From: DATFLL01 sp035267785
GTDB lineage: Bacteria; Pseudomonadota; Gammaproteobacteria; DATFLL01
DNA length: 21,589 nt
Assembly (NCBI GenBank): GCA_035267785.1
Contig: DATFLL010000021.1
Span: 1-21,589, forward strand
Direction: 5' to 3'
In this document: positions 20,475-21,589 of the stretch, piece after piece
Numbering within the stretch: the first letter of the stretch is position 1
Layout: each line of letters opens with the position of its first letter
Position numbers and translations under genes: made by a program
Notes under the pieces: model-generated
Seen by the model: the letters and a program-made list of their open reading frames with translations, nothing else
Told to the model about the DNA's origin: nothing
The model's database searches: none

Positions 20475-21589
20475 ATGGAAATAGAATTCCTTGGCGCCAC
20501 GCGCGAGGTCACCGGTTCGTGTTTCTTGCTGCATGTCGGTCGACGACGCGTGCTGGTCGAATGCGGTCTCATTCAGGGTCGCAGCGCCGAGGAGGCGCGA
20601 AACCGCGATCCCTTTCCCTTCGACCCGGCGTCGATCGACGCAGTGGTCCTCACTCACGCCCACCTCGATCACTCAGGCCGCCTGCCGCTGCTGTACAAGG
20701 CCGGTTACCGCGGACCGATCTATACCCACCGCGCCAGCCGTGACCTGTGCCGGATCATGCTCAAGGATGCGGCCTACCTGAACGAGAAGGACGTCGAGTG
20801 GGAAAACCGCAAGCGCCAGCGCAAGCATCTCGCGCCGCTGGAGCCGTTGTACACGATGAAGGACGCCCAGGCGGTGATGCGCCGCTTCCGCGCGCTGGAC
20901 TACGGCGAGAGCAGGGAGGTGGTGCCCGGTGTGCGCCTGTGCCTGCGCGATGCGGGGCATATCCTCGGTTCGGCGATCGCCGAGCTGTCGCTCGAGGAGG
21001 GCGGCGTGCGGCGCAGGCTGGTATTCAGCGGCGACCTCGGCCATCGTGGCGCGCCTATCCTGCGCAATCCCACGGCCGTCGCCGAGGCCGATCTGGTGAT
21101 CATGGAATCCACTTACGGCAACCGTCGCCACCGCGGTTGGGACGAGACCTGGGCCGAGCTGGAGGAGGTGGTCACCACGGCGCGGCGCGGCAAGGGTAAC
21201 ATTCTGATTCCGGCCTTTGCGGTGGGGCGTACGCAGGAGCTGCTCTATGCCTTCGGGCGCCACTTCGAGGAGTGGGGGCTCAATGACTGGACGGTGTTTC
21301 TCGACAGCCCCATGGCTATCGAGGCGACCGAGGTGTATGCCCGCCACCCCGATCTCTACGACGTCGAGGCCGGTGTGTTCGAACGCCGCAGCGGCAACGC
21401 CTTCATGCTGCCCAATCTGCACCTGACGCGCACGCCGCAGCAGTCCATGGGAATCAATCGCGTACACGACGGTGCGATCATCATCGCCGGCAGCGGTATG
21501 TGCAACGGCGGGCGCATCCGCCATCACTTCAAGCACAACATCTGGCGCAGCGACTGCCACGTGCTCATCGTCGGTTTCCAGGCGCAGGG
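20475..21589 (+). CDS. Beta-CASP metallo-beta-lactamase RNase-like protein (partial)
   Basis: The gene starts at ATG 20475 and is still open at the window edge; 371 residues are visible. The metallo-beta-lactamase core starts MEIEFLGATREVTGSCFLLH. The zinc site is HAHLDHSG (61-68), with further ligands H162 (DAGHILGSA) and D187 (FSGDLGHRG). A beta-CASP domain follows, containing ESTYGNRRH (211-219) and the PAFAVGRTQELLYAF segment; GSGMCNGGRIRHH (about 336-348) lies near the end. This is the CPSF73-like RNase arrangement seen in bacterial YSH1-type proteins. Motif I reads VLVECG, with Glu where Asp is usual. GGGAGCCGGCAGG precedes the ATG. The gene follows rlmJ by 25 bases. Ribonuclease activity is family-based inference. 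Confidence 0.93.
   Translation, partial: MEIEFLGATREVTGSCFLLHVGRRRVLVECGLIQGRSAEEARNRDPFPFDPASIDAVVLTHAHLDHSGRLPLLYKAGYRGPIYTHRASRDLCRIMLKDAAYLNEKDVEWENRKRQRKHLAPLEPLYTMKDAQAVMRRFRALDYGESREVVPGVRLCLRDAGHILGSAIAELSLEEGGVRRRLVFSGDLGHRGAPILRNPTAVAEADLVIMESTYGNRRHRGWDETWAELEEVVTTARRGKGNILIPAFAVGRTQELLYAFGRHFEEWGLNDWTVFLDSPMAIEATEVYARHPDLYDVEAGVFERRSGNAFMLPNLHLTRTPQQSMGINRVHDGAIIIAGSGMCNGGRIRHHFKHNIWRSDCHVLIVGFQAQ

Overview
This is a GC-rich, almost fully coding stretch of a bacterial chromosome. The gene set points to a gammaproteobacterium: a full-length fused RlmKL, an RlmJ-type methyltransferase, YajQ, a YcgN-type cysteine-cluster protein, DUF423 and TIGR02647. An exported DsrE-like protein and a perfect FNR/Anr-type box suggest a facultative or anaerobic respiratory, possibly sulfur-oxidising lifestyle. 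That last point is inference from family and site content only. I see no phage genes, transposase, CRISPR array, tRNA or rRNA.

Layout. 1-924: the end of a membrane-protein gene, then a divergent pair made of an HMA-fold-like protein without its metal-binding Cys pair and a DUF4405 membrane protein. 925-1700: mostly non-coding, but it holds a previously easy-to-miss 34-residue membrane protein gene (1196-1300, minus). A perfect FNR box and a -10 element sit in exact class II spacing in front of it. 1701-4546, plus: a ZnT9-like cation diffusion facilitator, DUF423, a small DUF6316-like protein and a DUF2817 M14-type peptidase. The peptidase stop codon overlaps the stop of a convergent exported beta-propeller gene (4543-5637, minus). 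5929-7132, plus: exported DsrE-like protein, TIGR02647 protein and a membrane protein.

7433-9357, plus: a CPBP intramembrane protease followed by a tight cluster of three small genes of unknown function; the last three use overlapping GTG starts. 9611-12344: a cold-shock protein, a half-size GDT1/UPF0016 transporter, a 94-residue protein that I think resembles the PC4/YdbC single-strand DNA-binding fold, ycgN, and, overlapping it, an exported protein with an HExxH zinc-peptidase motif. 12371-13910: yajQ, a DsbA-like oxidoreductase with a single active-site Cys, and a small acidic protein.

13911-14304 is a gene-free, repeat-rich segment. It has two copies of a roughly 55-base sequence exactly 200 bases apart, inverted repeats and a palindromic hairpin of the dispersed intergenic repeat type. 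14305-17785, minus: rlmKL and downstream a Kef-type antiporter lacking the RCK domain. 17894-21589, plus: a Na/Pi cotransporter with PhoU-like tail, rlmJ, and the start of a beta-CASP RNase-like protein that runs off the window. Two rRNA methyltransferases and an RNase-like protein thus lie close together around the divergent promoter near 17800.

I do not see a clearly novel multi-gene system. The best candidates for something undescribed are the FNR-controlled small membrane protein, the PC4-like 94-residue protein, the ycgN-coupled HExxH protein and the overlapping three-gene cluster at 8252-9357.
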